Positions 7,614 to 15,191 of a DNA stretch of 25,899 nucleotides are shown piece after piece (position 1 is the stretch's first letter; each line of letters starts with the position of its first letter). Source of the stretch: Acidobacteriota bacterium (lineage in GTDB: Bacteria; Acidobacteriota; Blastocatellia; Pyrinomonadales; Pyrinomonadaceae). The stretch covers positions 1-25,899 of the forward strand of contig CAUJFK010000399.1 of NCBI GenBank assembly GCA_963169175.1. Direction: 5' to 3'. The position numbers and the translations under genes are program-made. The notes below the pieces were generated by a model. The model was not told the origin of the DNA. It saw only the letters and a list, made by a program, of their open reading frames with translations, and searched no databases.

Positions 7614-7643
7614 CCTCCGTGAACGGGTGACCGCCGCGTCCGT
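7614..7643 (-). promoter_or_regulatory. Candidate CsrA-binding sites in the fliC leader
   Basis: Two ACGGA motifs occur on the minus strand in the fliC 5' UTR: 7643-7639 and 7620-7616. The second overlaps the Shine-Dalgarno GGAGG. They are 23 bases apart start to start, with a possible CGG-UCAC-CCG mini-hairpin between them. CsrA prefers A-N-GGA motifs in pairs, and in Bacillus hag a similar pair (one at the Shine-Dalgarno, one upstream) mediates translational repression. Function here is inferred. Confidence 0.55.
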
Positions 7644-7705
7644 GCTTTGGTCTTGATATGAGTGTTTTCTTTCTAAATTTAACCGCCTCTGCGGCTATGG
7701 GTTAC

Positions 7706-7732
7706 CTATCGGACGGGTTTCGGGAGACTTTA
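7706..7732 (-). promoter_or_regulatory. Sigma-28 (FliA) promoter of fliC
   Basis: The minus strand reads TAAAGTCT (7732-7725), an 11-base spacer (7724-7714), then TCCGATAG (7713-7706). This matches TAAAGTTT-N11-GCCGATAA at 7 of 8 and 6 of 8 positions with exact spacing. The start would be near 7699, giving a leader of about 95 bases. The promoter lies just after the motB stop, so fliC can be transcribed apart from the main block. Confidence 0.9.
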
Positions 7733-7752
7733 GGGCTCGATGAAGATTTTTT

Positions 7753-8403
7753 TTAGCGATCGAGAATCACAATATCGACCCTGCGGTTCTGTGCCCGGCC
7801 TTCGGGTGTCGAATTATCCTGGACCGGCTGAAAACCGGCGTAACCGGCGGCCGAAAGGCGATCCGGCGAAATGCCCATCTCGATCATTCGGGCAAGTACG
7901 CTGGCGGCACGCGCGGTAGAAAGCTCCCAGTTCGATGGGAATTTTGCCGTTGCGATCGGCGTTGAATCCGTATGTCCTTCGATTCGGACCTGGGTTGTGG
8001 CCGAACGAAGCTGGTCCGCGACGATCGCTATTACCGCGGCCGCGTCCTGACTGATCGCCGCATCGCCGGGCGCAAAAAATCCCGCTTCCGAAAGCGAAAC
8101 TACAAGCCCGTACTTCGTTTGCCGGAATTTTGTCCGTTGGGAGAGGACTTCGTTCTCTATCAACGCCTTGCGCACCTTTTGATCTGTATTCTCCAGCGTT
8201 TCGCTGCTGTTCAAAACGCCGCTTCCATTGATGCCTTCGACCGAGAAGGTCGCGGCTATTTGGTGGGCCCGCTCTTTGTCGCTCGCGGCGTACAGCACGA
8301 TGAATAGTGCCAGAAGAAGCGTGATCAGATCCGCATATGAGATCAGCCAGCGGTCTCGCGACTGGTGTTCATCCGACTCTGCTCTTTGGCGAAGGCTCCT
8401 CAT
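7753..8403 (-). CDS. motB: Flagellar motor stator protein MotB
   Basis: This 216-residue protein has a short cytoplasmic N terminus and one membrane helix (about 20-40) with the ion-carrying aspartate at D25 in YADLITLLLALFIVLYA, followed by a linker and a C-terminal OmpA-like peptidoglycan-binding domain (about 95-216) with EGHTDSTPI, NWELSTARA and NRRVDIVI. It anchors the MotA4-5MotB2 stator to the cell wall and couples ion flow to rotation. The membrane helix resembles proton-type Bacillus MotB more than sodium-type MotS or PomB, so proton coupling is favoured, but this is an inference. Its ATG overlaps the motA stop by four bases (ATGA), indicating translational coupling. Confidence 0.95.
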   Translation of the reverse strand: MRSLRQRAESDEHQSRDRWLISYADLITLLLALFIVLYAASDKERAHQIAATFSVEGINGSGVLNSSETLENTDQKVRKALIENEVLSQRTKFRQTKYGLVVSLSEAGFFAPGDAAISQDAAAVIAIVADQLRSATTQVRIEGHTDSTPIATAKFPSNWELSTARAASVLARMIEMGISPDRLSAAGYAGFQPVQDNSTPEGRAQNRRVDIVILDR

Positions 8404-9152
8404 TTTGGAAGATTGAATTGATTTATGATCGCGAGCGTTGGTTCGTTCGAACCAAGCGAAAGAATGACGGACACGATCTCTTCGCGCCGCTTCATATGGG
8501 TTTCGTGGCGGGAACGAAGGCGTGCCGCGAGCGGAAAGCAGAAGAGGTTTGCGAGGCTCAGGCCATAGATCGTCGCAACAAAAGCTGTGGCAATGCCGGC
8601 TCCCAAAGCATCGGGCCGGTCGAGTACGCGAAGAACGCTGATCAGGCCAAGAACCGCACCAAGGATGCCGAATGTTGGTGCAAACCCGCCGGCGGCCTCA
8701 AGTGTAGCCGAGTTTTGCAGTCCCTTTTCGTCCTCGAGGATGAGCTTTCTGGAAAGGACATCCTTGATCTGTTCCTCGCCGGAGCGGTCGGCGACCATGA
8801 TCAAACCCTGAGCTACAAGCGTGTCCTTGCTCTGCTCAGCATAGTTCTCAAACGCTTTAACACCGCTCTTTTGCGAGGTGCGCGAAAGCCATGCCAGCTT
8901 TGCGACCTCCATCCGGTGAGCATCTTCATCGTCGTCACGGTGGCGCAAATGCCAGATCGCCTTGAGGGCGCTGGTGATGCCGGCCACGCCGCGGCGGACC
9001 ATTACAGCGCCGAGCGTTCCTCCGCCGACGATCAAGGCGGCCGTTGGATGCCAAAGCAGCCATAGGCTTAGCCCTTCGGACCATGCGCCGATCAGGATCG
9101 CGGCGAGGCCGATGGTGACACCCACGACAATTGTCCAATCGAACCGCTTCAT
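8400..9152 (-). CDS. motA: Flagellar motor stator protein MotA
   Basis: I place the start at ATG 9152 (MKRFDWTIVVG), with AAGGA upstream, giving 250 residues. The frame is open further upstream, but that part overlaps csrA and fliW and is Arg-rich shadow sequence. Four membrane helices are visible: two near the N terminus (about 6-25 and 33-50) and two near residues 150-175 and 182-205. The last pair carries the MotA signature (FGILGAVLGLISVLRVLD, then GIATAFVATIYGLSLAN). Between them is the large cytoplasmic loop that contacts FliG. The csrA stop overlaps the motA ATG (ATGA), and motA likewise overlaps motB, so csrA-motA-motB should be translated in a coupled series. Confidence 0.95.
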   Translation of the reverse strand: MKRFDWTIVVGVTIGLAAILIGAWSEGLSLWLLWHPTAALIVGGGTLGAVMVRRGVAGITSALKAIWHLRHRDDDEDAHRMEVAKLAWLSRTSQKSGVKAFENYAEQSKDTLVAQGLIMVADRSGEEQIKDVLSRKLILEDEKGLQNSATLEAAGGFAPTFGILGAVLGLISVLRVLDRPDALGAGIATAFVATIYGLSLANLFCFPLAARLRSRHETHMKRREEIVSVILSLGSNEPTLAIINQFNLPK

Positions 9153-9397
9153 TTCTGTCTGTCCTTGAAGTGCTCCGAAAGATCTTTGAGCGATGTCGCG
9201 TCGATCGCTGCTTCGTTTATCTCGGCGAGTTTGTTCGCCGCCTGGATCTCTTCGAACACCTCGAAACGGTGAACAGAGACCGTATCCGGGGCTGAAATGC
9301 CGATACGCACACCTTCGCCGCTGACCGAAACGACCTCGATGGTAATTTCGTTTCCGATCACGATCTTTTGGCCCGGGCGGCGGGAAAGTACAAGCAT
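9149..9397 (-). CDS. csrA: Carbon storage regulator CsrA (translational regulator)
   Basis: The start at ATG 9397 gives MLVLSRRPGQKIVIG, the nearly invariant CsrA N terminus, and a protein of 82 residues. AGGA lies just upstream, inside the end of fliW. The upstream open frame to 9526 overlaps fliW and is not coding. CsrA dimers bind A-N-GGA motifs in mRNA leaders and block ribosome access. The conserved core runs to about residue 50 (GVRIGISAPDTVSVHR-EVFEEI), followed by a longer C-terminal extension than in E. coli CsrA (61 residues), which in FliW-regulated CsrA proteins is the kind of region that contacts FliW. It sits five bases after fliW. Confidence 0.96.
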   Translation of the reverse strand: MLVLSRRPGQKIVIGNEITIEVVSVSGEGVRIGISAPDTVSVHRFEVFEEIQAANKLAEINEAAIDATSLKDLSEHFKDRQK

Positions 9398-9402
9398 TTC
9401 GT

Positions 9403-9804
9403 TTAATCCTGTGGAAGCCTCTCGGCAAAATGGTATTGCGTTTCGGTCAATATCTGCTGCGAACCGGTGCGGTCTTCCGGGTTGATCAGGATCGGGGCCC
9501 GCAGGTTGATCGTTGTCTGCTTCCAATCGGAAGCGATCGTAACGATGGCATAGGTTTGAACATCCATGGAAGCCGACGAGTGAAACTTTGGCTGATAGTT
9601 ATCGAAGATCAACTTTGGATCGACCACGACAAATCGTGTTTCCGTCTCATCCAGCGGGGCCAGCCAGCAGAAGGGCTCGAATTCGTTCATTGAAAGCACA
9701 ACGGCACGGCGGATCCGTGGAAGGCCGATCAGCCCTTCGGCAAATGTAATGACATCGCTGTCGCTGTATTCGTGCTGATGTCCTTTTATCATTATGGTCG
9801 CCAT
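9403..9804 (-). CDS. fliW: Flagellar assembly factor FliW
   Basis: This 133-residue protein shows the FliW pattern: an FAEGLIGLP element near residues 21-29, FEPFCWLAPLDE (42-53), FVVVDPKLIFDNY (58-70), a YAIVTI strand and an INLRAPILIN segment near the C terminus. FliW binds either flagellin or CsrA: when flagellin accumulates in the cytoplasm it captures FliW, freeing CsrA to repress flagellin translation. The fliW-csrA pair is conserved in many flagellated bacteria, and the pair here lies about 1.5 kb upstream of fliC. No clear Shine-Dalgarno precedes ATG 9804; a second in-frame ATG at codon 5 is an alternative start. Confidence 0.94.
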   Translation of the reverse strand: MATIMIKGHQHEYSDSDVITFAEGLIGLPRIRRAVVLSMNEFEPFCWLAPLDETETRFVVVDPKLIFDNYQPKFHSSASMDVQTYAIVTIASDWKQTTINLRAPILINPEDRTGSQQILTETQYHFAERLPQD

Positions 9805-9846
9805 ATTGAGAGGAAAATTGGTTGTCGGGGATTTATCGGAAGGCTG

Positions 9847-10752
9847 TTAATTAAAAAAATCGAATAGGGAACGGCGGCCCTGGGCAGCGACCTGAAGCGT
9901 TGCGTCGAGTGCGCGTTGCGCGTCGGCAAGGCCGATGGCGGTTTCAGCAAAATCGGCGCCTTCTATTTCGGTTATCCGTTCACTGATCGTCAGAAGACTC
10001 GACGATAAATTTGCGACGGCGGACCCGGCCGCATTTGAACTTGCCCCGACAGTTGCATGAGCTATGCTTGCGCGGTTGCTATAGACACTCATGCGGCCCA
10101 TCGTATTGGTCAAGGTTGCCCTATCGGCCGCCGGGTTGCCGGTACCGCGAAGGGCGGCGACCGCATTTGTAAGATCTGAAAAGATCGTTGCTGTGCTATC
10201 GGAGAAAACCGATTCCGCGATGACGCCCGAAGCAACGGGCGGTGACCCGGGTTCGATCTGGACGTATTGCGGGCTTGCGGTTGTCGCCGCATGCAGGCCC
10301 GTGAGCGGGTCGAACGGCGGGGCATTCTGGCGGGTTCCGCCGAAGACAAAATCATCACCGCTTCTAGTGTTTGCGAGCGCGAGTATGCTGTTTTTCAATG
10401 ATTCAAGTTCTACGGCGACCGCTTCTTTTGTTTCAGGCGTCGAAACCTCGCTTAGCCCACGCGAAACGAGCGTCTTGATCCGGTCGAGCATATTCTCATA
10501 GCCGCTTAGCGCGTCGTCTGCACTCGTTAGTTTCAGATTCACGGCTTCCGCACTGCGGCGAAACTGTTCAAGCTGCTTAACAGACGTTCGAAGATTCAGC
10601 ACCATTTCGGCGCCCGCCGGATCGTCGGACGGCCGGTTGATCCGGCGGCCGGTCGCAAGGCGTTCCTCCAGCACGTTCAGCCTCGACCGCTGAAGGTTGA
10701 TGCGTGAGGTCAGGAGCGAACTATTTGCGCTGTCAGAAATTCTGCTGTTCAT
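9847..10752 (-). CDS. flgL: Hook-filament junction protein FlgL (HAP3)
   Basis: The 301-residue protein is a flagellin homologue: the N-terminal half has RINLQRSRLNVLEERLATG, NRPSDDPAGAEMVLNLR and a coiled-coil helix, and the C-terminal helix contains DFAETAIGLADAQRALDATLQV and ends in DFFN. Together with the neighbour FlgK this identifies FlgL, the second junction protein joining hook to filament. Length is typical. TAAGGAT just before the ATG serves as Shine-Dalgarno and contains the flgK stop codon, so the two genes are coupled (four-base gap). Confidence 0.94.
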   Translation of the reverse strand: MNSRISDSANSSLLTSRINLQRSRLNVLEERLATGRRINRPSDDPAGAEMVLNLRTSVKQLEQFRRSAEAVNLKLTSADDALSGYENMLDRIKTLVSRGLSEVSTPETKEAVAVELESLKNSILALANTRSGDDFVFGGTRQNAPPFDPLTGLHAATTASPQYVQIEPGSPPVASGVIAESVFSDSTATIFSDLTNAVAALRGTGNPAADRATLTNTMGRMSVYSNRASIAHATVGASSNAAGSAVANLSSSLLTISERITEIEGADFAETAIGLADAQRALDATLQVAAQGRRSLFDFFN

Positions 10753-10756
10753 ATCC

Positions 10757-12139
10757 TTACTGGCCGAGCGAGATGATGACCTGTGTCATTTCATCGGCTA
10801 CCTTTATAAACCTTGCCGCCGCTTCAAAAGCCTTTTGGTACTGAAGAAGGTTGATCGCTTCTTCATCGAGCGAGACACCTGAAACAGAATCACGCTGGGC
10901 CATCGCCTGCGAAAGGACGGCGGCCTGGGTTTCAAGATCATTATTCGCCGAGCTGATCTGATCACCTGCGTCCGACAGCATTGACCCAAAGATCGAACTG
11001 AATGAGCCGGTCCTCGTACCCGCGGTTGAAGATGCGTCAGTCAGCAAATTTGCGATCGAGCCGGCAACGGTGCCGGTTTGGCCCGGCTGACCGAGCGGCG
11101 AGGCGACGATAAGCCGCGGATCGCTGGCGACGGCCGAGTTGACCGAGATATTAGCGGCCGTTACCGTTCCCGAATTGTTGAAGAAATTTACACCCGCGTT
11201 GCCGTCAAGGTCTGTGCCGGATGTGTGAAGATCATTTACACGCTGAACGACCGACGCGGCCAAGGCGTCAAGGTCATTGATCTGGGTGCTTGCGGAATCT
11301 ATCGCGCTCAGGAGGCCCGCAATCGTGCCTTCTGTGATCGCCGCGGGTTCGCCGCCAAGACTAACGGTGGATAGCCCAAGCGGCGGGACCTGTTCAGCCT
11401 GAAGCTGAAACGCCTTGTTGCCGAGAACAAGCGGCCGCCCATCGGCTATGCTGAGCGTCAGCGTTCCGTCCGGATTCTCCGTCGCACGGGCGCCGGTCAA
11501 TTCGGAAAGCTTTGTGGCAAGCTCGGCCCGCTGGTCGCGAAGGCCCGATGCCTCGACGCCGGATGCTTCAGCGGCGCTGACCTTTTGATTGAGTTCAGCG
11601 ATTCGCGAGGAAAGATCGTTTGCCTGCTCGACCGAGACCTGGACCTGGGCATCCGTACTCTGCCTGATCTCGCCTAGCCTGGCACGTGTAGATTGAAACG
11701 CAGAAGCCAATGCGGCGCCGCGCTGTGCTGTCAGCGAGCGAAGCGGCAGCGAGCCGGGATTTGCTTCGAGATCGCGAAACGAGCCGAAAAAATTTGCAAG
11801 AGCGTTCTCGATCCCGCCGTTCTCGCTGCCCTGAAGCGCGGCCTCCACCGGGCCGAGAGCATCGCGTTGGGCGGTCAGGCGGCCGGCTATACCGGTTTCG
11901 GCCTGAATTCGCGATTGAATGAACGCGTCACGAAAGCTTTGAATTCCAGCGACCGAGACGCCATTGCCGACATTTAGCCCGTGCACATTTATCGGGGCGG
12001 ATTCCGCCAACATCAGGCGGCGGCGAGAGTAACCCGGCGTATTGACATTGGCAATATTCTGGCCCGTTACGTTGATGCCGGTCTGATTTGCGTTCAGCGC
12101 CCGGCGGCCTATCTCGAATGCGGAGAAGTTGATTCCCAT
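10757..12139 (-). CDS. flgK: Hook-filament junction protein FlgK (HAP1)
   Basis: I start at ATG 12139 (MGINFSAFEIGRRAL), preceded by a G-rich AGGGGGG element, giving 460 residues. The open frame continues upstream but overlaps flgN. The N terminus carries the axial-protein signature ALNANQTGINVTGQNIANVN with TPGYSRRR, and the C terminus has the conserved LLQYQKAFEAAARFI helix and ends VIISLGQ. These paired terminal coiled coils define FlgK, the first hook-filament junction protein. The ATG overlaps the flgN stop by one base (TAATG), so its chaperone is made immediately before it. Confidence 0.95.
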   Translation of the reverse strand: MGINFSAFEIGRRALNANQTGINVTGQNIANVNTPGYSRRRLMLAESAPINVHGLNVGNGVSVAGIQSFRDAFIQSRIQAETGIAGRLTAQRDALGPVEAALQGSENGGIENALANFFGSFRDLEANPGSLPLRSLTAQRGAALASAFQSTRARLGEIRQSTDAQVQVSVEQANDLSSRIAELNQKVSAAEASGVEASGLRDQRAELATKLSELTGARATENPDGTLTLSIADGRPLVLGNKAFQLQAEQVPPLGLSTVSLGGEPAAITEGTIAGLLSAIDSASTQINDLDALAASVVQRVNDLHTSGTDLDGNAGVNFFNNSGTVTAANISVNSAVASDPRLIVASPLGQPGQTGTVAGSIANLLTDASSTAGTRTGSFSSIFGSMLSDAGDQISSANNDLETQAAVLSQAMAQRDSVSGVSLDEEAINLLQYQKAFEAAARFIKVADEMTQVIISLGQ

Positions 12140-12588
12140 TAAACGGCCCCCCTGCTGTAAGAAAGTACGGGAGCGGAGTAAGTTGACTGCGGAACGCCGC
12201 ACGTCTGGATGCCGGCGGCGGCAAATGATGAACCGGACAAGGCAAGGGTTGACGCACGCGCGCTGACCCGTTCATAGCTGCGTGCGTTTTCGATCAGGCC
12301 GGTTGCCGCGGATTCGAATGCTTCCCGCGTTTCCGTATCGAGGCCCGTCGGCAGCTCCTGGGCAGAGCGAATTTCGGCAAACTGAGTTAAGGCAGATGTG
12401 ATCTCGAGCAGCCGCGAGCGCATACGAAACAGTGCGGTCTCGCCTGCTTTTGTGAGCGCTTCGATCTCGTGCGGCTCGCAGCGCGTTAATGCGGTGACAA
12501 GCTGTACGGTCAGCGATTCGAGGCTGGCATACGACGACGATTGGGCCGTCATAAGTTCCGCGATCTTTCTTATCAAGTCTGCCTGCAT
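12139..12588 (-). CDS. flgN: FlgN-family flagellar chaperone
   Basis: This 149-residue protein is helical, with a Leu/Ala/Glu-rich heptad pattern over about residues 5-115 (LMTAQSSSYASLESLTVQLV, then EPHEIEALTKAGETALFRM and similar) and a Ser/Ala-rich, probably disordered tail. FlgN is the export chaperone for FlgK and FlgL. Low sequence conservation in this family means the call relies on length, helical pattern and placement between flgM and flgK, the classic flgM-flgN-flgK-flgL order. The eight-base gap to flgM and the TAATG overlap with flgK support co-translation. Confidence 0.85.
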   Translation of the reverse strand: MQADLIRKIAELMTAQSSSYASLESLTVQLVTALTRCEPHEIEALTKAGETALFRMRSRLLEITSALTQFAEIRSAQELPTGLDTETREAFESAATGLIENARSYERVSARASTLALSGSSFAAAGIQTCGVPQSTYSAPVLSYSRGAV

Positions 12589-12596
12589 AATCTTTT

Positions 12597-12905
12597 TTAG
12601 AACTGCTCGTCCTTGAGTATTGCGTCAGCGATCTCGTCCGCCGATGGGGCGAATGTTCCCGCGTTTACCTGTTCCTGGGCTTCGGCGACCCTGTCGATCC
12701 TCGTCTCAGGAAGCTCCTTTACCTGGTTGACGAGCGAGCCGAACTCGGATGCCCGGCTGGAAACGTCCACACGGTCGGTTTCCTTTGTACTTTCAGCCGA
12801 AAGTACCGGCCCGGTTGTCATATTTCGTCCGGGCTTTACCTCGGCCTGCCGTTCCGGGCGTATCGGCTCAAAGTTTGTAAGTTTGTCCAAATTGATCTTT
12901 GCCAT
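12597..12905 (-). CDS. flgM: Anti-sigma-28 factor FlgM
   Basis: The 102-residue protein has a disordered polar N-terminal half (needed for export) and a C-terminal region from about residue 45 with DRVDVSSRASEF, a helical stretch and TFAPSADEIADAIL. This matches FlgM: the C-terminal helices bind FliA and the N terminus carries the secretion signal. While the hook-basal body is incomplete, FlgM holds FliA; after the export switch it is secreted, and the fliC and fliS promoters are released. GGGAGA upstream of ATG 12905 is an acceptable Shine-Dalgarno. It lies in the same block as fliA, which is about 8 kb upstream. Confidence 0.92.
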   Translation of the reverse strand: MAKINLDKLTNFEPIRPERQAEVKPGRNMTTGPVLSAESTKETDRVDVSSRASEFGSLVNQVKELPETRIDRVAEAQEQVNAGTFAPSADEIADAILKDEQF

Positions 12906-12943
12906 TTCTCGTTCTCCCGATCACCTTTCGCAAGGTCTCTCAT

Positions 12944-13978
12944 TTACCTTTCGGCAACTCCGGATAAAACATTAGACAAAAATCGCCGCGGGTCAACTGC
13001 CACGCCGTCTTCGCGTATCTCAAAATGAAGATGCGGGCCGGTCGATTTGCCGGTCGAACCGGAGAGCGCGATCGGCTGGCCCTGAGTCACCGGGTCGCCC
13101 GCTGCGACGGAAATCGAGGATAAATGCGCATACCGCGTCTCGCGTCCATCGGGGTGCTCGACAATGACAAGGTTGCCGTAGCCGCCTTTTCGCCCCGCAA
13201 ATACAACGGTCCCCTCAGCCGCCGCCGAAACGGTAGTGCCGGTCGGGACGGCTATATCCATGCCGCCATGAAACCCGGTGCGTTTATCGATCGGGTGAAA
13301 ACGGCTTCCAAAATCTGATGAGATCCGGCCGGAAACAGGTTTCTGGAATTGGACCTCGCGAAGATCCGCGGAATTTGAACCCACCTCAATGATCGGTGCA
13401 TTCGGCACTATTCGGGCACGCGTTGGATTCACAACGCGTCCATCAAGGATCAGATTCTTTAGCGAATCATCGATCCCGTTCTTTAGAAGGTCATCCTCGG
13501 CCGTTGAGACGATCGAGAACTCATTCGGATCGCCCGAAAATGCCTGTCCCTCGGTCACGGCCGATACGGTCCTGTTCTTGCTTTGCCGTGCATTTGGTTC
13601 AACTTTGATCGGAGCATCAATAACGCCGTGCAAACTCTTGACGGTTGAAACCACGTCGGCAAGCCCCTTAATCCCGCCGGTTCCGCCCAACGGCTTTTGA
13701 TCGCTGAGTTGCCGCATCATCATATCTGCGATTCCCAGGCTTCCGGTCTCTGCCATCACGCTTGCCATTTGCTCGGAGAAAAGTTGTTTGGCAAGGCCCG
13801 AGCCTGCGTCGGAACCAAAGAGGGCATTTTCATCGTCACCGCTGCCGTTCAGGGCCGAAGTAAGCTGCATCAACAAAACCGCTTCGAACTGAATGGCGGC
13901 TTTTTTTAGGCGCTGGTCAGCAGCCGCGTTGTCCGGCGGCAAAATCGTATTTGACTGATCAAGGGCTGCGACGTTCAT
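12944..13978 (-). CDS. FlgJ-type rod-binding protein fused to M23 (LytM) peptidoglycan endopeptidase
   Basis: From ATG 13978 (MNVAALDQSN) the protein has 344 residues. The upstream open frame overlaps flgI and is ignored. Residues 20-95 form a FlgJ N-terminal rod-cap domain (KKAAIQFEAVLLMQLTSAL, LAKQLFSEQMASVM, GIADMMMRQL). Residues 96-205 are a linker. Residues 212-340 form an M23/LytM metallopeptidase with the complete zinc set H237, D241 and H318 plus H285 and H316. Enterobacterial FlgJ instead carries a glucosaminidase domain. The role is to cap the growing rod and open a hole in peptidoglycan for it. There is no Sec signal peptide, which fits export through the flagellar apparatus. A weak AGGA lies upstream, and the gene follows flgI by seven bases. 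Confidence 0.93.
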   Translation of the reverse strand: MNVAALDQSNTILPPDNAAADQRLKKAAIQFEAVLLMQLTSALNGSGDDENALFGSDAGSGLAKQLFSEQMASVMAETGSLGIADMMMRQLSDQKPLGGTGGIKGLADVVSTVKSLHGVIDAPIKVEPNARQSKNRTVSAVTEGQAFSGDPNEFSIVSTAEDDLLKNGIDDSLKNLILDGRVVNPTRARIVPNAPIIEVGSNSADLREVQFQKPVSGRISSDFGSRFHPIDKRTGFHGGMDIAVPTGTTVSAAAEGTVVFAGRKGGYGNLVIVEHPDGRETRYAHLSSISVAAGDPVTQGQPIALSGSTGKSTGPHLHFEIREDGVAVDPRRFLSNVLSGVAER

Positions 13979-13985
13979 AATGGTC

Positions 13986-15158
13986 CTATTGCATTTCGAT
14001 ATCGGCGTTGAGTGCTCCGGCGGATTTGATCGCCTGAAGAATGCTGATGATGTCACGCGATGATACCCCGACGGTGCGAAGCCCGCGAACGACCTCGTCA
14101 ACAGTGGCCCCGTCGCGGAGGACGATCGATTCAAGCGGCTTTTCCTTTACCTCGACCGTTGTCGAAGGCACGACCGCCGTCTCACCCTTTGGCGACAGCG
14201 GGCCTGGCTGAAAGACATCGTACTCGGTCCCAATGCGGACGGTGACGCCGCCCTGCGAGATAGCGACCGATGCTATGCGCACCTCGCTGCCCATCACGAT
14301 GGTGCCTGTACGCTCGTTTATGATGATCTTCGCCACTTTGTCCGGAGTGAGCTTTAGGCTTTCGAGCTCGGCTATAAACGCGACGCGGTTGTCCGTGTAT
14401 GAGGCCGGCAGGAAAACGTTCAGGTTCCGCCCGTCTAGCGCCTTGGACGTGCCGTCGCCGAATTTGCCGTTGATCACCTTGTTCAGCCTTGCGGCGGTCG
14501 AAAAATCCTCGTTACGCAAAACAAGCGTTAACTGGTTGTTGGCAGCGAGTTCGGTCGGAACGGCGCGTTCGACGTTTGCGCCATTGGGCAGACGCCCGAC
14601 CGTCGGATGATTGATCTCGACCGAGTTGCCGGACCCGCCGGCCGATATACCGCCGATCGAGATCGGTCCCTGAGCAACCGCATAGACCTGGCCGTCGATG
14701 CCTTTGAGAGGGGTGATGATCAGCGTTCCGCCCTGAAGGCTGCGTGCATCGCCGATCGAAGAGACGGTCACGTCGATCTTCGAACCAGGCCGGACAAACG
14801 GCGGCAGGGTCGCTGTAACGAGGGCGGTTGCGATATTTTCAGGCTTCAGGCCCGCGGCCGGGGTGGAGATTCCCATACGCTCGAGCAGATTCTGAAGCGT
14901 CTGGCGGGCATAGAGATTTTGCTGGACGCGGTCGCCAGTGCGGTTTAAGCCGACGATCAGGCCGTAGCCGATAAGCTGGTTTGACCGAACGCCTTCGATA
15001 TCCGCCAAATCTTTGACGCGAACGCTTGTGTCCACGTCCTTTTTTTGACAGTAAATTTTCGACGGGGCGGCAATGACGAACGCCGCGGCGATCACGGCAC
15101 AGCTTGCGAGCGAAGCCGCGAGCCGGAAAAACCTCGGTTTTGACTGGGTCTTGTGCAT
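13986..15158 (-). CDS. flgI: Flagellar P-ring protein FlgI
   Basis: This 390-residue protein has a Sec-type signal peptide (about 1-37, with a hydrophobic SLASCAVIAAAFVIAAP core) and a mature part with the FlgI hallmarks RVKDLADIEGVRSNQLIGYG (split by its conserved GVR and GYG parts), GLNRTGD, a glycine-rich middle (GGSGNSVEI) and the C-terminal RTVGVSSRDIISILQAIKSAGAL. FlgI polymerises into the P ring around the rod in the peptidoglycan layer. FlgA, just upstream, is its periplasmic chaperone. The start is supported by AAAGGAG nine bases before the ATG. Length is typical. Confidence 0.96.
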   Translation of the reverse strand: MHKTQSKPRFFRLAASLASCAVIAAAFVIAAPSKIYCQKKDVDTSVRVKDLADIEGVRSNQLIGYGLIVGLNRTGDRVQQNLYARQTLQNLLERMGISTPAAGLKPENIATALVTATLPPFVRPGSKIDVTVSSIGDARSLQGGTLIITPLKGIDGQVYAVAQGPISIGGISAGGSGNSVEINHPTVGRLPNGANVERAVPTELAANNQLTLVLRNEDFSTAARLNKVINGKFGDGTSKALDGRNLNVFLPASYTDNRVAFIAELESLKLTPDKVAKIIINERTGTIVMGSEVRIASVAISQGGVTVRIGTEYDVFQPGPLSPKGETAVVPSTTVEVKEKPLESIVLRDGATVDEVVRGLRTVGVSSRDIISILQAIKSAGALNADIEMQ

Positions 15159-15191
15159 CTGGAGCGACTCCTTTGGGGGCAGGCGTGAAAA

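Noticed and set aside
8337..9065. A 242-codon plus-strand frame antisense to motA and the start of motB
   Set aside because: It mirrors conserved motA coding sequence and has no ribosome site or recognisable domain.
9153..9428. N-terminal extension of motA to an upstream start
   Set aside because: It overlaps csrA in another frame, is Arg/Gly-rich and lacks MotA features; MotA begins naturally at ATG 9152.
9805..9846. A TCCGATAA element upstream of fliW resembling a sigma-28 -10 box
   Set aside because: At the required 11-base spacing the -35 position reads TTTTTTTA, which lacks the TAAAG core, so a FliA promoter is not supported.
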